64,000 bases of DNA, taken from assembly GCA_022478985.1 (NCBI GenBank), contig JAKSZP010009282.1, positions 151,496-215,495 on the forward strand, in the 5' to 3' direction. The notes beneath the pieces were generated by a model. It saw nothing but the letters and a program-made list of their open reading frames with translations, had not been told where the DNA came from and made no database searches. This document shows, piece after piece, positions 1 to 11,640 of this stretch. The stretch's first letter is position 1, and each line of letters opens with the position of its first letter. Made by a program: the position numbers and the translations under genes. The DNA comes from Massospora cicadina (lineage: Eukaryota; Entomophthoromycota; Entomophthoromycetes; Entomophthorales; Entomophthoraceae).

Positions 1-999
1 TAAAATGAAGGATCATCAGGATGGAAGGCGACCATTACTCTAGGTGGCACTCAAGGCAGTAGTTTAAGATAAAATATTCAAAAAGGGTCTATTCAAGAAT
101 CTTCCCAGCAATCGTACTAAGTGATACCAAGTCTCGTCCATCTTGGTACATTTAGCCTACCTTTTCTCCCTATCAAAATATGCTACAAAGGATTATATTT
201 ATGAAATGCATCGCCTTACTAAGAGCCTCCCCTGAATATCTCATCTTTTATTTTTATTAGTCTTTTTCCTTGTAAAGTTTATATTTTAAATATACTATAT
301 ATACCCTATTCTATACTGCAATAAAGTTAAGTCATTATTTCTATATCTCATTTGGTACTTGACTTCAATTAGTACATTTCAACATACTTACCATAGGATG
401 GATACTCTTGCTGACGGGAGCTAACTGGTGAATTGGTACCCTAAAATAATATAATTTTTTCATGCATCTTAGGCTTCAAGTATTAAATGTTGGGCTTCTT
501 GGGCATAGCACCATTGAGCTCAAAAATGGAGCCTAACACAGGATATCTACGAATTTCTAACTTTCTATGAATTGGACCTCTATGTCAATATATGTCAGTT
601 TACTTGTTTTCTAGTGTCTCTTGAAAACCTCTCTGGTCTAAAAAGCATCAAAAAAACGGCTCTTTTTGAAAATTATAGTGCCACTTTTGCTAAATATAAG
701 TCTGATTCAAATTTCCCATAAGACATGCAACAGCATATTGATAACAAATAATATCTATCAACATAAAATAGAAGCTGATGGTGTGTTAAATTTATATTTT
801 TCAGCTTGTGAAACAGGTGATTACTGCGCCCTCATAGAGTCCTTGGGCCTCCCCAAAATTTTAATTATAAAAAGAAGGACAGATATAATTGAGTGATAAT
901 CGACTACAGGAAGATTAGAAATAGTACCAATAAAGATAAATCCCTTATCATATATCTCATGATGTTCTAGACTGCTTGGGCAGCGCGCAATACCTTTCA
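1..999. other. A/T-rich decayed sequence, no gene recognised
   Basis: No open frame here looks like a known protein. The stretch lies just upstream of a recognisable gypsy reverse transcriptase on the + strand, so it probably holds the decayed gag, protease and RT-finger part of the same element (gypsy-0), but I see no motif that proves it. Confidence 0.3.
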
Positions 1000-1640
1000 G
1001 ACATGGATTAGATCTTTGGTTATTATCAGGAATGAGCTTCTAAAAGTGAACAATAGAAGTGCACTATTATTACTGACTAGGGTCTTTATCAAACTACTTT
1101 TTATGCTACAAGGGCTGTAAGCCCCACAATATTTACCGAGTTATGATGGTATATGAGGCAATTTAAATATCTCCTATGTTTACCATATTTATATATGATA
1201 TAAACTTTTTTCAGAGCATTTAAAGAACACCAACAACACTTGGAAGAAGTCTTCTGCTACTCGCCAAGGCTAATCTTAAGATTAAGCTGTATAATTGTAC
1301 ATTTTATGAAATTATCTTAACTGCTTGTGCTTTGTCATTGATATAAAAGATTATGGCCCATTCTGGAAAAAATTGAAGTCAACAAACATATGACGCTGCC
1401 AAGAAGCAAGCAGAACATTCAGGTGTTCCATGGAACAATTGTCTATAACCACTGGTTTGTTAAGACTTTAGCAAAAGTGTCCTTTTTTACCCTCTAAAAA
1501 AGAATAATTTGAGTTGACGTCAAGCTTCCAGTTAACTTTTGATAAACCAATGCTTTTAATTATCAAAGCGCCAGTACTTATGTATCTAAAAATTCAATAA
1601 ACTGTTTATTAATCAGAAAGATTAATCCCTCACTGCCATA
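1000..1640 (+). pseudogene. pol: gypsy-0 reverse transcriptase palm and thumb, decayed
   Basis: Ty3/gypsy reverse transcriptase remnant read across several frames. In order: a palm stretch RVMMVYEAI, the catalytic-box relic IYDINFFQS near 1189-1215 where gypsy RTs have Y-x-D-D followed by a hydrophobic run, then LAKANLKIKLYNCTFYE near 1270-1330, the usual segment after the box. The thumb follows: IQVFHGTIVYNHWFVKTLAKV near 1420-1480 (gypsy pattern F-L-G-x-x-x-Y-Y-R-x-F-I), and SFQLTFDKPMLLIIKAPVL near 1527-1583, the link into RNase H. Stops and frameshifts separate the blocks and one catalytic Asp of the box is lost, so the enzyme is dead. The polarity agrees with the integrase at 3980-5640 and the LTR at 5725. 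Confidence 0.6.
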
Positions 1641-2269
1641 GGGACTTTTATCATAAATTTCTTATGAGAGAGTTGAGCACTTTGTGGCTTACTGCAGCTA
1701 GATGCTGAATGTACATAAACTCAATTATATTGTTACATAATAAAAGTGTCCTTCAGTCGTCTATGATTGTAAAATTTCTAGGTCTAAAATCATGGAGTAC
1801 AATTTATAATGGTAACTTTCCATGTCTCTCTGCGCTGGGTACATAATCTAAGGAGCCAGAAAGGCGGCTGTCAAAATGGGCCTTGAAATTACAAGCCAAA
1901 AACATCAGGATTCTGCACCTCTACAGCTTGAACAAAAAATTTCTGATTGTCTCTTTTTAACAATAACTGCGGCCTCATTGGAAAATTGAATAAAGACTTC
2001 TTTGACAAAAAGTTAACTGGGCAATATGGTAATAATCCTGAAGAGGTTCAACGCACATTAAAAAATCTGGGGCATAATAATTTTGTTAAAATGAATGTCT
2101 TTATATGGGTTTTCATTGAACAACAATTTATAAATTCCAGACCCACTAAGTAGAGTAATTTAATTTTTGCGGCTTTAAGGCAATGTGCACAGAAATCTTA
2201 AGAAAACACCTGAACAGTTATGATTGAAACACTATTAGAATCAATACCCCATAAATTTATAAGACTCTC
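1641..2269 (+). pseudogene. probable gypsy-0 RNase H region, unresolved
   Basis: This lies between the RT thumb and the later integrase of gypsy-0, where RNase H is expected. A 68-codon frame (1947-2153) is open, but I cannot point to RNase H catalytic residues. The assignment rests on position only. Confidence 0.25.
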
Positions 2270-2289
2270 AGCTGTTACAAAGAATGCCT

Positions 2290-2960
2290 TGCTGGGAGCT
2301 AGATAAGGTTAGCTGAGGCCTCCTCGTGGCGCAACTGGAGAAAGTACATATAACATGGGTGAGTGGCGAACACCAGAACCTAGAAACATGCACTGGTCAG
2401 GTCCTGTAGTGGCCTGAAAGAGGTACGTGATGGTAGTTATGACTGTGCTGACCTGTTCTCTTGAGTGTCTACCACTCCCTGAGGGGAGAATATGGGCAGG
2501 AAGGGGGATTATGAGTTGTGAATGGTTCCTGTCAAATGGCTTCCCCATGTTCTGGGGCTGCATAGGTGCGGACACCAGGACAAGGGAGGGAAATCCTGGT
2601 TGGCTGCGCCTCAATGCACCTGGCTACTCTAAATTTTACGGATTGCTGAGTTTTTCCTGAAGCTCGACTAACTGTCAGTTCATTCAGAATGAACTGACTG
2701 GTGGAAAAAGTGATTATGCAAGACAGTAAACGCGTGTTCCAAAAGAATCTAAGGCTTCCTAGACAAAAAGTGGCCTGAGAGCCTAACTTTACTAAAAAGC
2801 AGGTGACAAAGGGAATGCTTCAGCTTCTCCCCCTTAAGGGGCCTTAGACCTGGCGTTTTTGGGTCTTGTCTCCAACAAGGGGGATGAGAGCCATATTTCC
2901 TGTCCTTACTTATGCAGAAGGTCTGCCCATTACTAAACAGGGTGGGCATATGTCAGTTTA
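2290..2960. other. G/C-richer island with tRNA-like promoter boxes, possible SINE
   Basis: The island has clearly more G and C than its A/T-rich surroundings and interrupts gypsy-0. Near its left edge, TGGCGCAACTGG (2327-2338) fits the Pol III A box, and GTGGCGAACACC (2363-2374) is a weak B box at about the spacing found in tRNA genes. That would make it a tRNA-derived SINE on the + strand. I found no target-site duplication or clear 3' tail and see no second copy in the window. The short open frames on both strands resemble no protein I know. Confidence 0.35.
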
Positions 2961-3979
2961 AGGGTAGTGCGAGATATGCTCAAATCCTGGTCATGTCCAC
3001 ATTTTGTTGTTCTTAAATTTGTGAAGCCCTAGTACGGTAGGGGATGTACCTCAGGCCTTCATACCACAGAGTTTTCTGCACTAGGAGTCCTTAATAGTTT
3101 AAACCTTAAAAAATGCCAAGACAAAGCTCCCTACAGGAAAGCTACTCCTGGACTTTACCCTAGTTATGTTAAAGCCTCAACTTTTGGGTTATGAAATATC
3201 TATTGATTTCGTCAATGTATTTATCAATCAGAAAAAGTATCGGGCTTATGGCTCAAGATTATTAATAATTGTTTAATATAGCATAGTAAATTGACAGCGC
3301 CAAATGAATCATCACGCACATATTGTAACAAATCACCTCCAAACTGATACATTAACTGATACTCTAGGACTATTCTCCTTTACTAAATTATTATTCTTTC
3401 TATAAAGGTGACAATGCCCTATTCAATATTCTTTATGTCAAGATTCCCTAGTTGATATCTCTAAATCGCCTCTATATTATCATCAGTTGGATATCTCATA
3501 TCAGATATTGTAACCCCTTGGCGAGCATATCTTTGTATCACTAACAATCCTGATTTACTCCTAGTCCTATACATAGTCCTTCTTATCACTCATATTAATC
3601 ATGATCCTTTTTAAGCACTATGGCGGTGTTAATTTCTTATTAGATAAAGTAATTTACTAGAAGTCATAGATTTATTTTAGTTTAAAAATCTCTTGGGACC
3701 TTTGAATCTTGATTTAGGGTAAGTATATTATATTCTAATTGACTTCAACTGTTGCCTTAATAACTAATCTTTCAATCAAGAAGAGCTAAAGGGCTAAATA
3801 CTTTAGTGACGAAGGATCCACTAAGAAAATCGCTAATGCCAGTTGAACTAATAAATGTCTAGCCTTTGTGAACCAGCCAACTGCTCATTAACTAGAAAAC
3901 CCTAGCAGCTACTTCCTATCAATCTTAAACCAATTTTGATGACACAAAGTCTCTATCTACTTTAGGGCTATTGTTAAGT
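2961..3979. other. A/T-rich stretch, nothing recognised
   Basis: No gene, repeat partner or motif seen. By position it separates the RT and integrase parts of gypsy-0, so it is probably decayed pol or a further insertion. Confidence 0.3.
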
Positions 3980-5640
3980 AAATTGTGGGCAATTCATATA
4001 TATTTATTTCCATTGAACACTTCACTAAAAGGGGTGAGGCCAAAGCAATTAAGGGCCTGTCGCTACAGAAACAGCTAAATTTATCTTTAAAACATTATTA
4101 TTGGAGTAACTTCCCAAAGTTTAATTTTAACAGATGATGAGACTAACTTTATGTTTCAAAATATAGCTCTAAACCCAAATACTTGATGTGTAAATATATG
4201 GTATTGTCCAGCCCTATATTCTGAGACTAACGGCACTTTATAACTAGTAAGAGGTAAGGTTTTTGGCATTCTACATAAGTGATGACTACAAAAGCATACA
4301 GTTGGATCCTCTTCATGCCCTCTGTCATTTTTGAAATTAATTTGCTTGTCACCTGGAAATATGCCACTCACAGTTTCAATTACTATATGAGAAGATCCAA
4401 CGCTACCTATATATCTGGGGCAGAAACTTCTCTTTTTGGATTGGGACCAATTCACATTCCATCTAAACAAGGGGCGGAAGCTGGCACCAAAAAACTTATA
4501 TCTCCCAGAGCGATTTGGCCCATGTGGTGGACGATAGAAAGTCACAGCATACCCTCTGAGAGTTGCAGTGCCCCTAACAGCATTATCCTCCGCTGATCTG
4601 ATGAAAAATATTAAGAGGTTTGCAGTAGGTGGTAAATTCGCGCAAAACACCCCCAAACCTGCTGAGATCCCACCATTGTGTCTATGCCACACTCATCTCT
4701 AACAGGTACATGGTCAGTAAACCCCTTCCTCATCAACTGGGTACAGCTCATGTGGCCTGGCCCTGGGCGCTACCTGCTAGCTGCCCAAAACGTCGTTGCT
4801 ATCATAAAATGCATGCGCACAACAAAAATAAAATGCGTAATGAGACCAAAATAAATTCAACTAAGTAGTCCATATCCAAGTTGGTTTCAAAATAGGTCTG
4901 TTAGCCCAATAAGCCAGATTGCTGTGAGTTGATTCCCAGATGGCTGTTGCACATGCAACGCAATTTTTCTAGTGAGCTTATAAGCATCAGTCCTCAACAG
5001 GGACCGCTGTCACTCCTTTTTCTCAATTTTCACATCCTATATTTAAAATCATATTCTAAAAAACAAAAACCCTGGATTTTGGTCTTTAGATATTACTCTT
5101 TGATGAAAAGTGAGATGTTCCTGGTCTTAAGCACCCCCTTTCTGGTCTTCATGGCCAGTATTCTAATTTATAACACGTCATTTTGGACAGCTGTGCCTTC
5201 GGCATTCTGGCTTGAGTTATGGATGGTAACTCAGCTAGAGTTCCAGGTTGTCTAAACATTATTATCAACACAAAGCATTACTACCCCTGATCTAATTCTT
5301 AATGATTAAAAAAGATTACATTATTTTCAACAGATATCTTGAAAAATGCATAAAGTTACAAGTCCAGATACAAAGTGAAGCATATATATCAATTGCTTGG
5401 AAATTTGAGTCTAGAGAGCATGATATCAAGGATTTGTGGACCTTACCTACCTTTACCATAGGGAGATTGTATTGCATAATGATAACCATGTCTTCGGAAA
5501 ACTAACAAATTAAAGCTCATGTGGAAAGGACCCTTTGGGATCATTAAGATAACACCCACTGATGCCTACACTTTGAAAGATCCCTTTTAAGGGCTATCAT
5601 ATAAATTGGTTGCATTCTAAACTCCTTAAAATACTAGCAA
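3980..5640 (+). pseudogene. pol: gypsy-0 integrase remnant
   Basis: Integrase of a Ty3/gypsy element, in pieces. The first core block reads ISIEHFTKRGEAKAIKGLS near 4005-4060, where families have D-H-F-T-K and E-A. The second reads LTDDETNFMFQNI near 4128-4170, matching the T-D-N-G-x-x-F block. Then comes ALYSETNGTL near 4210-4240, where the catalytic Glu region is expected. Near the C end, LMWKGPFGIIKITPTDAYTL (about 5517-5576) is the G-P-F/Y module. Part of 4430-5250 does not look like integrase and may be an inserted segment. Stops and frameshifts abound. The G-P-F block closely resembles that of gypsy-F at 62.1-62.4 kb on the other strand. Confidence 0.6.
4156..4692 (-). other. Unrecognised 178-codon open frame
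   Basis: An open frame from Met to stop, opposite the integrase remnant of gypsy-0. Its upstream two thirds (about 4420-4690) is richer in G and C than the neighbourhood and does not read as integrase on the other strand. Visible features are a basic stretch (PPHGPNRSGRYKFFG) and a following SQSKKRSFCPRY. I know no family with this pattern. It may be chance, or a captured fragment. No promoter, intron or homologous copy is visible. Confidence 0.2.
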
Positions 5641-5710
5641 TGCTTAGCCTTATGACCTAAAATTAATAAGCAATCTAATAAGAATCAATTAATTTTCCAA
5701 AAACTTGGTC

Positions 5711-5724
5711 AAGCGGGAGGGAAA
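5711..5724 (+). other. Polypurine tract of gypsy-0
   Basis: AAGCGGGAGGGAAA lies directly before a TGTTGG LTR start. Gypsy-A has the near-identical AAGCGGGGGTAA before its own LTR, which supports this as the plus-strand primer site. Confidence 0.65.
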
Positions 5725-6218
5725 TGTTGGAAATGGTCTGACCAACATTATGAATTAATATCTTATTAATTCTATTTTAAACTGATACTTAGATAAAAAG
5801 CTTTGATCAGTTTACACTTTTTTAAAAAGGTTAATTAATGTATTAAATTTAATATGGATTACCTTACACCGTGCCTCACAATTTATATTTTAAATGTCAA
5901 TTACTAGTAATAAATACTATGTTTACTAAACCTTGGTCTTTCAACTACAGGTAAATATGAATAATTAAAAATCTTCGATCTTCACTGGTGCAACTTTTTG
6001 TCTTCATATTATCTCAACTACATTGCCCCAATGGTCTGATTTTTTTCTGTCTTTATACTGTTACAAACTACTTTGATCAAGACCCAGTGAAGAGCTGTCA
6101 TTGTTAGGTTTATAAATATTTCCCTGTCAATTTTAGTGATTGTCTTAGTTCTAATAGGCTGATTGTTTTTAATCTTATCTTAAGTCAATGCCTTAACAAC
6201 CCTGTATTTTCAAAAATA
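5725..6218 (+). repeat. 3' LTR of gypsy-0, left part
   Basis: Starts with TGTTGGAAATGG right after the purine tract and continues as A/T-rich sequence until LINE-1 interrupts it at 6219-6233. The rest may follow LINE-1 after 24194, but I could not recognise the LTR end there, and no 5' LTR partner lies in the window. Confidence 0.5.
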
Positions 6219-6233
6219 ATATAAATAAAAAAC
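6219..6233. repeat. Left target-site duplication of LINE-1
   Basis: ATATAAATAAAAAAC here matches ATATTAACTAAAAAAC at 24179-24194, with one gap and one mismatch. The pair brackets LINE-1 exactly where the 5' end of LINE-2 predicts its start. The sequence is simple, so part of the match could be chance. Confidence 0.55.
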
Positions 6234-6299
6234 TTTAAATTTTACCTTTCAAAAGTTACAATCACCTGGAAATTTAGCCTTATTGAATTAAAATGACTA

Positions 6300-8310
6300 A
6301 TGGTAATAAAGTCTACTAGGAGCTTTTATGATAAGTCTAATTCACCAAAACAGACCCAAAATCGCAGAACCATTAGTTGCTAACTTGTGTGTCAACGTAA
6401 TATCACCTTTTTAATTGCAGCTACAAAAGCAGATGCAAACCCAGATTTATCAGCACACGGCGGAATCTCAAATGATCCTGCCATTATACCGCCTACCTCA
6501 GTTAACTATGTGTTGACTGAGTGTAAACAAATCAGTGTACACCCCCTGGAAGCGCATTTAATGATGTAACTAAGGTAGCAGGAGATATTACCACTCCTAA
6601 TGCCATTCAGGGGGTTCAGGTGGCTTTTCTAACCACCACCCCTTTAAAAATAAACCAAGACGACCAAACTTAATTGACAGTAATCATTGGACCAGTTGGC
6701 CATTATTTACACTACTTGGAAAACAACCAACATGCCCAAACTGAATTGATTGTAGTCAAATCAGATGGCCGTCATTTTCACTCTTTAGAAGGCAACCAAC
6801 ACACCTAAACTAAATTAGCATTCAGTGTAAGATAAGTTTGTGATAATTTTCATCAAAATCAAATCAAATTTTAGTCAGAACTAGCCAAATAGCCAATCAT
6901 ACCATGGAAAAATTTCAGACAGCATCTGCTGATGGTCGGATATAGGCTGGAGGAATATATTGGTGTGAATATGAACTGAATTCGCCACTCAATTGGCAGA
7001 AAGTAATCATAAAACAGGTAAGCCCAAATAACCCGGGAAAAGTCGAGTACCAACTAGGAAGGCCCAGCAGGTTCCAGCGTGTAAACAAAAAAGGGATGAT
7101 AGCGCCTTTATTTGGGGTACCTCCCCATGGGTAATCAGGCAAATTAAATTTAAATTAAGGTTGGAATCTATATAAAATAAGCATGTTAAGAATGCATCAG
7201 GCACATGGCAGAAAAAGCAGTGCTTGCATCTAAAACTGACCCTTGTGAAGCTGTTTTTATGGTTGAAATGTGGAAGATATGGGCAGAAATTCGCGCACAA
7301 TGTGTGCTTACTAGGTCCACTCTGGCTTATTCAGTTAGAGTCTACTATGGGCATAACCCAGTCAATTTTTATACAAAAGATTATTTTACCTGTCGTGAAG
7401 AAATAGAGTCAGACTTTTTCCAGTTGGTACCACAATTAATGAAGTAGTGGAAAGCTACTGTAATGATGTAGGGTTTATAACTGCAGTGGATGCAGATTAG
7501 CCAGCTTATATTAAAATAGAGATTCCACATGGATCTCTTCATATATCTAGATTGAGATCTAACTGGAGAAAATATCTTGGGTAATTTTCTCTAATTTCCC
7601 AACTACAGTGGACCCAAAACCTAAATCATTCCCTGCATCAAGGTATGATGAAATTTGGATCAGTTCTAACAGTAGACCTTTGTGAACCAGCCTACTATGC
7701 CCCAACCCAATGGGCTCCTATTGCAGAGCATCATTTATCCCATTCCTATATATTGGCCCGTAACATAGAGGTTATTCCGCGTGTGGAAGTCTTTGAATCA
7801 TGTTTAGAAATCTTCTTTGTTAATACTGATCAGGAGTGACCCCGCTGCTCATGGTGTAAAGCTTTATGCCATGAATAAAATATTTTCACTGTTTATAAGT
7901 AAGCTCTCTCATCCAGCAGCCAAGTCCCTGTGACATGTAAGAAAGGCTCACATACAGCAGCAGCGGTAATCCTGCAACCTACCCACTGGGTACTGGTACA
8001 GGATCTTACCCCTGCTGCCCTTTAGGTGGCAGTTGAGCAGGCACAGCTAGTAGCACAGCTTTATTCCCTTAGTGATGAAAACCACCTGCCAATTGGCACC
8101 CCTTTTAAGTTGCCAGACCCTTCACAGCACAATATAAGCGCAAATCTGCTTTACATAAAGTTAAAACAGAGGAAGCTTTTCCAGGGGCGGCATTTAAAAC
8201 TAATTTGGTGCTACAAGATACTTAAAGAGAGGAGAAGTTATGGAGTAACCCAAGTAGAAGTGGAGGCATCAAGTCATCAACCCCCCACAATCTAAAGGGG
8301 TTGCAACTCT
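6300..8310 (+). pseudogene. LINE-1 ORF1 (nucleic-acid-binding protein), broken
   Basis: ORF1 of LINE-1, recognised by alignment with LINE-2. Shared blocks: the PPTSVNYVLTECKQIS region (6490-6535); the block at 7229-7447 with AYSVRVYYGHNPVNFY; KFGSVLTVDLCEPAYYAPTQ (7647-7706); ARNIEVIPRVEVFES; then the CCHC knuckle PRCSWCKALCHE near 7840-7875, in which the canonical Gly of C-x2-C-x4-H-x4-C is replaced. AVEQAQLVAQLYSLSDENHL follows near 8030-8090. ORF1 proteins of this kind bind the element RNA in a cytoplasmic ribonucleoprotein particle. There are several frameshifts and stops; the longest intact pieces are 60-90 codons. The start codon is not preserved clearly. Confidence 0.65.
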
Positions 8311-8339
8311 GACTTCCTTCTTTTTGATTAAAGGAGGTG

Positions 8340-9010
8340 AACATGGAATCTTATACTTCAGAGGATGCCCAAACGAAGAATTCCATGGAGCGCCCTCAGG
8401 ATACTCCCGTGCAGAGCAGTGAGGGGTAGTATCTAGTGCAGGCTTACAGGTTTTCAGACCTTCAGCTCAGAATTAACCCCACAAAGTTGATCTTCTCAGA
8501 TTGCAACTAAAGGTCATGCTAATGACTTATAATGAGCAGCTTTATGGATGCAGGTTTAAGCTCCAGTAACCCCCCAGGATATGGAGGGGAACAGCTATGA
8601 GGCCTCAAAGGGGCACCCTGACCAAGCAGTCCATTAACTCTAATGAGCTGCATGATTACAAAAGGAGGCCTGACTTCTCCACAAATTCAGGTCAACTTAC
8701 ATGGACATTGCAGAAATCCAGGAGCCTCATTTCCCCCCTCTGAAAAAGAAGCATGATGTGACCAACTTGGAGGTAAATATTGTTTAAAACTATGTAGGCC
8801 TTATTATCCTCAACCCCCAGGTGAAATTCACCAATTTTTGTGATACCTTAATGATCGTCTTATCTTGACTAAATTATCTACCCCTGAGTTTTCCTTCTTT
8901 GGTGCAAGCATATAACTGCCGAAAGCAGGCCTGAAGCAGGATTTGCTTTTGGATGAACTTGCTCTACTAAAACTCCCATGCAACACAGTTCTGAAGGGTA
9001 ATTTCAATAC
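8340..9010 (+). pseudogene. LINE-1 ORF2 5' part: acidic leader and AP endonuclease N-half
   Basis: It begins with MESYTSEDAQTKNSMERPQD near 8343, the counterpart of an acidic leader in LINE-2. The endonuclease N-terminus carries MDIAEIQEPHFPPL near 8702-8743; its Glu in Q-E-P-H is a metal-binding catalytic residue of the AP family. The last block before the interruption is G-N-F-N-T ending at 9010, where LINE-2 has G-D-F-N-T, so one catalytic Asp is changed to Asn (GAT to AAT). Gypsy-A inserted exactly inside this motif; the reading resumes as I-L-S-Q-V at 20224. Confidence 0.6.
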
Positions 9011-10345
9011 TGTTGTAATTTTGGGCAATATAGGTACTATACGCTGAGAGGGTAGCACATGGTGAAAGCCCACTGAGCAATGGACAGATGTTATGAAGAT
9101 CACCAGTCCTCAAGATAAATTTAATAGAATTTATAAAAGACAAAGCAAAAGCTCCGGTGACACTTCTTTTATTTATTATATAATATATAAAGGATTTCTT
9201 CTGCTCCTCTCACTTTTTCTATCTACCTATTGTAGAAATCCAGCCAATTCTTGCTTGCTGATGCTTGACGCCTGCTGAATTCCACAAAGTTTTAGAAATA
9301 AATTTAAATATAGCACTAATAAAAATTGGTTTTTTATAAATTTTATTATTAGCAAAATATAAGTGAAAAACAACCCCAATTGACATCTGACCATTCAGTA
9401 TTTAAAGTATTTTGAGGGTCGAGGGGAATTTGAGGATATGTTCAGAATAGCTTATTCTAGTCCAAATTAGGTAATATGGGAGAACAACGTATCAAAACTC
9501 AGGTACTTGCTTCATATTAGCGGAATGATGGAAGGGGAATTCTGACTGACCAAAATGTACCTGTGAATTAGTAATTTTATGAACGTGAGCCAATCCCCAT
9601 TTGAGAAATTTCTTTCACCTTGGGGTACCCCCGCCAAGCCTATAAAAGGGGGGTCCCTGCGTAGGTGCATTGAAGGACTTGGTAGTGGATGGGGGAATAT
9701 CTTCCAATGGTCTCCCTAAGGTCCATCCAGTGGTCAGAGTAATCCAACCGTTTGATTTTGCATTTATTGCCCATGCAGGTTGCAAATTCTGTTATCCCAA
9801 TTAACGTGGTTCCACCAAGAAATTGAGCAGGGTCTTTTGGCCAATTTCCTCAATATCTTAGTTTTATCATTATTAAATTCGCTCTTGGTATCATTTCAAA
9901 ATCGCAAATGGCTTTCATTTCCCTTTTTTGGCTGAACTTGACCCAAAATATTCTTTTTTTCAGCTGTGAGGGCAAATGTCTGATACCTATTAACAATCCT
10001 CCCCTTTCAATCTTCTCATCTCTCTTATATACCATTGACTTTGGTCAATACCAACCCCTTTTCTCAGACTATTCAGTTCCACAGTATTCTCATTGGCTAT
10101 GGCTGAGTATACTATTTGTAATTCACTACCACCTTAGTCAAGACGATCTATTAAATATTTTCCATAAGTCAACATCACCTTATTGCCATAACTGAAGGCA
10201 ATCTAACAACTATCCGTTCTGGCTCAATATCACTTTACTTAAGTCGCTCATATATTTATACACTAGTAAACCATGGTCAGTGATTTTTAGCCAATCCGCC
10301 ATAGCTATTTAGGGCTTATCATCCAATCATATCAGAATCTTGACA
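9011..10345 (-). repeat. 3' LTR of gypsy-A (interrupted by a solo LTR)
   Basis: In minus orientation it begins TGTCAAGATTCTG (10345) and ends with TTACAACA (9011). Its two halves, 9011-9230 and 9991-10345, align along their length with 19638-20218, including GATATAGGTACTATA-like and CTATTTAGGGCTT blocks. The original length was about 575 bp. A 755-bp solo LTR interrupts it. Confidence 0.8.
9231..9985 (-). repeat. Solo LTR of the element-B family inside the gypsy-A LTR
   Basis: Flanked by a perfect 5-bp duplication CCTAT (9226-9230 and 9986-9990). In minus orientation it starts TATCAGACATTTGCC and ends GGATTTCTACA, matching the solo LTR at 28095-28849 and the LTRs of element B. Shared blocks include AAAGACCCTG near the start and the G/C-richer CAAGCATCAGCAAGCAAG near the end. 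The first TG has become TA. The host LTR copy at 19638-20218 lacks it and serves as the empty site. Confidence 0.8.
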
Positions 10346-10358
10346 TTACCCCCGCTTG
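10346..10358 (-). other. Polypurine tract of gypsy-A
   Basis: On the minus strand AAGCGGGGGTAA abuts the 3' LTR start TGTCAAG. It resembles the tract of gypsy-0 (5711-5724). Confidence 0.65.
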
Positions 10359-10399
10359 ACTGGCTATTAAGTCTCCTTTTTTATACGCTGAAGGAACTT

Positions 10400-11523
10400 T
10401 GCGTGCACTTGGTTAATAATTTGAACACTCGTGGGGGTCCTTGTTAGTATAAGTACAAACACCTGTTTTCTCAATTATTTTAAATTGACCAACCATATGC
10501 TGGCCAATTTGTGATTCCAACCAAACCCATGCTGGTCATGGAATAGAACCATATCTCCATTTTTGAACTGAGCTAGCCCATTACACCATATCTGATCAGA
10601 GTCCTGATAACTTATCTTCTTGGCTAAACTGAAAGAGTACGCTTCTAAGCAGCTTGATTAGCATATTTGTTAGGTTGGTCAAGTAGCGTTGAGGATCCAT
10701 TCCACTTGTATCTTCCACAAAGGCATAGAGCAGGGCAGGTAGAGCGGGGTGCTATCATATAGTAACTGGAAAGTACTTTTCCATGCTGCATAGTGATAAC
10801 TGATGTTGTAGGCAAAGGCGGCGGTGGAAAGAGGGGTACTCCAATCAGAGGCCCTATCCGTTAACAGCTTCTGGATTATGTTCACCAGCGTTCCATTGAC
10901 CTGTTTGACCATACCGTTGGATTATAGGTGGTATGGGGTCATTAGAACCCCTCAGACGGACATCAGTTCTTTGAGCTTGGGTAAAATGTGAGAGATAAAA
11001 TTGGTTCCGTTGTCAGTAAGGATGAACTGAGGACAGCCATATTATTGAATTATACATTCTATCAAAAAGTTAGCCACAGTAACCGCCCCTAGGTCATGTA
11101 TCGCCTGTTCCTTAACCCTCATGGTCAAGTGGTCAGTCGCCACCATAATATACTTGACTGGTATGCTCCAGCTGGAAGGGGCCCTCAAATCAATAGAAAC
11201 CATAGCCAAGCAAAATGAGATTTCACTAACTAGTACAAAGCCTTTTTGCTAATGCTTTCTAATTTGGAACTGCTGGCAGCAGAAAGATGTTCTAGGTGCG
11301 TCAAAGTGCATACTTTCCAAGTAGTACTGAGGTCGCATCAATTCCAGGGTCTTGCATACTCCACCATGTCCAAATGCTCAGTGTTCTCATAATAGTATAT
11401 GGTTGGGAAGAAGGTCTTGGGAATTTCATGGCAGTGTCCCCTATCTGCTTGTACAGTTCACCATTCTTTATAGAACATATTAGCCCTTATTCCATCTAAT
11501 ACCTTGATGACTTGGGGCGGTTC
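10400..11523 (-). pseudogene. pol: gypsy-A integrase, catalytic Glu changed to Lys
   Basis: The best-preserved integrase core of the older elements. In order on the minus strand: MVATDHLTMRVKEQAI near 11100-11145 (first catalytic Asp in T-D-H), FILTDNGTNFISHIL near 10990-11035 (second Asp in D-N-G), then NGMVKQVNGTL near 10885-10918. The last block normally reads N-G-x-V-E-R-V-N; here the codon at 10904-10906 is AAA, so the catalytic Glu is Lys (a GAA to AAA change). The C half, DWSTPLSTAAFAYNIS, is clear in an open frame of 77 codons (10679-10912). Integrase would join the cDNA to the genome in the nucleus; this copy is inactive. ORF1-only copy 1 separates it from RNase H. Confidence 0.75.
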
Positions 11524-11640
11524 ATCATATAATATACCTTCTTCTTTCCGCTCAAAGTCATTTTTGAGTGCTTTTAAAATAAAAAAGTAAGTAAAACAAC
11601 TACTAATCTAACGCCAGCTGCTCTCATTTAATCCCTGATG

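Noticed and set aside
2309..2660. Overlapping open frames of 77 and 101 codons on both strands as genes
   Set aside because: Open frames on both strands reflect the G/C-rich, stop-poor composition. Neither resembles a protein I know.
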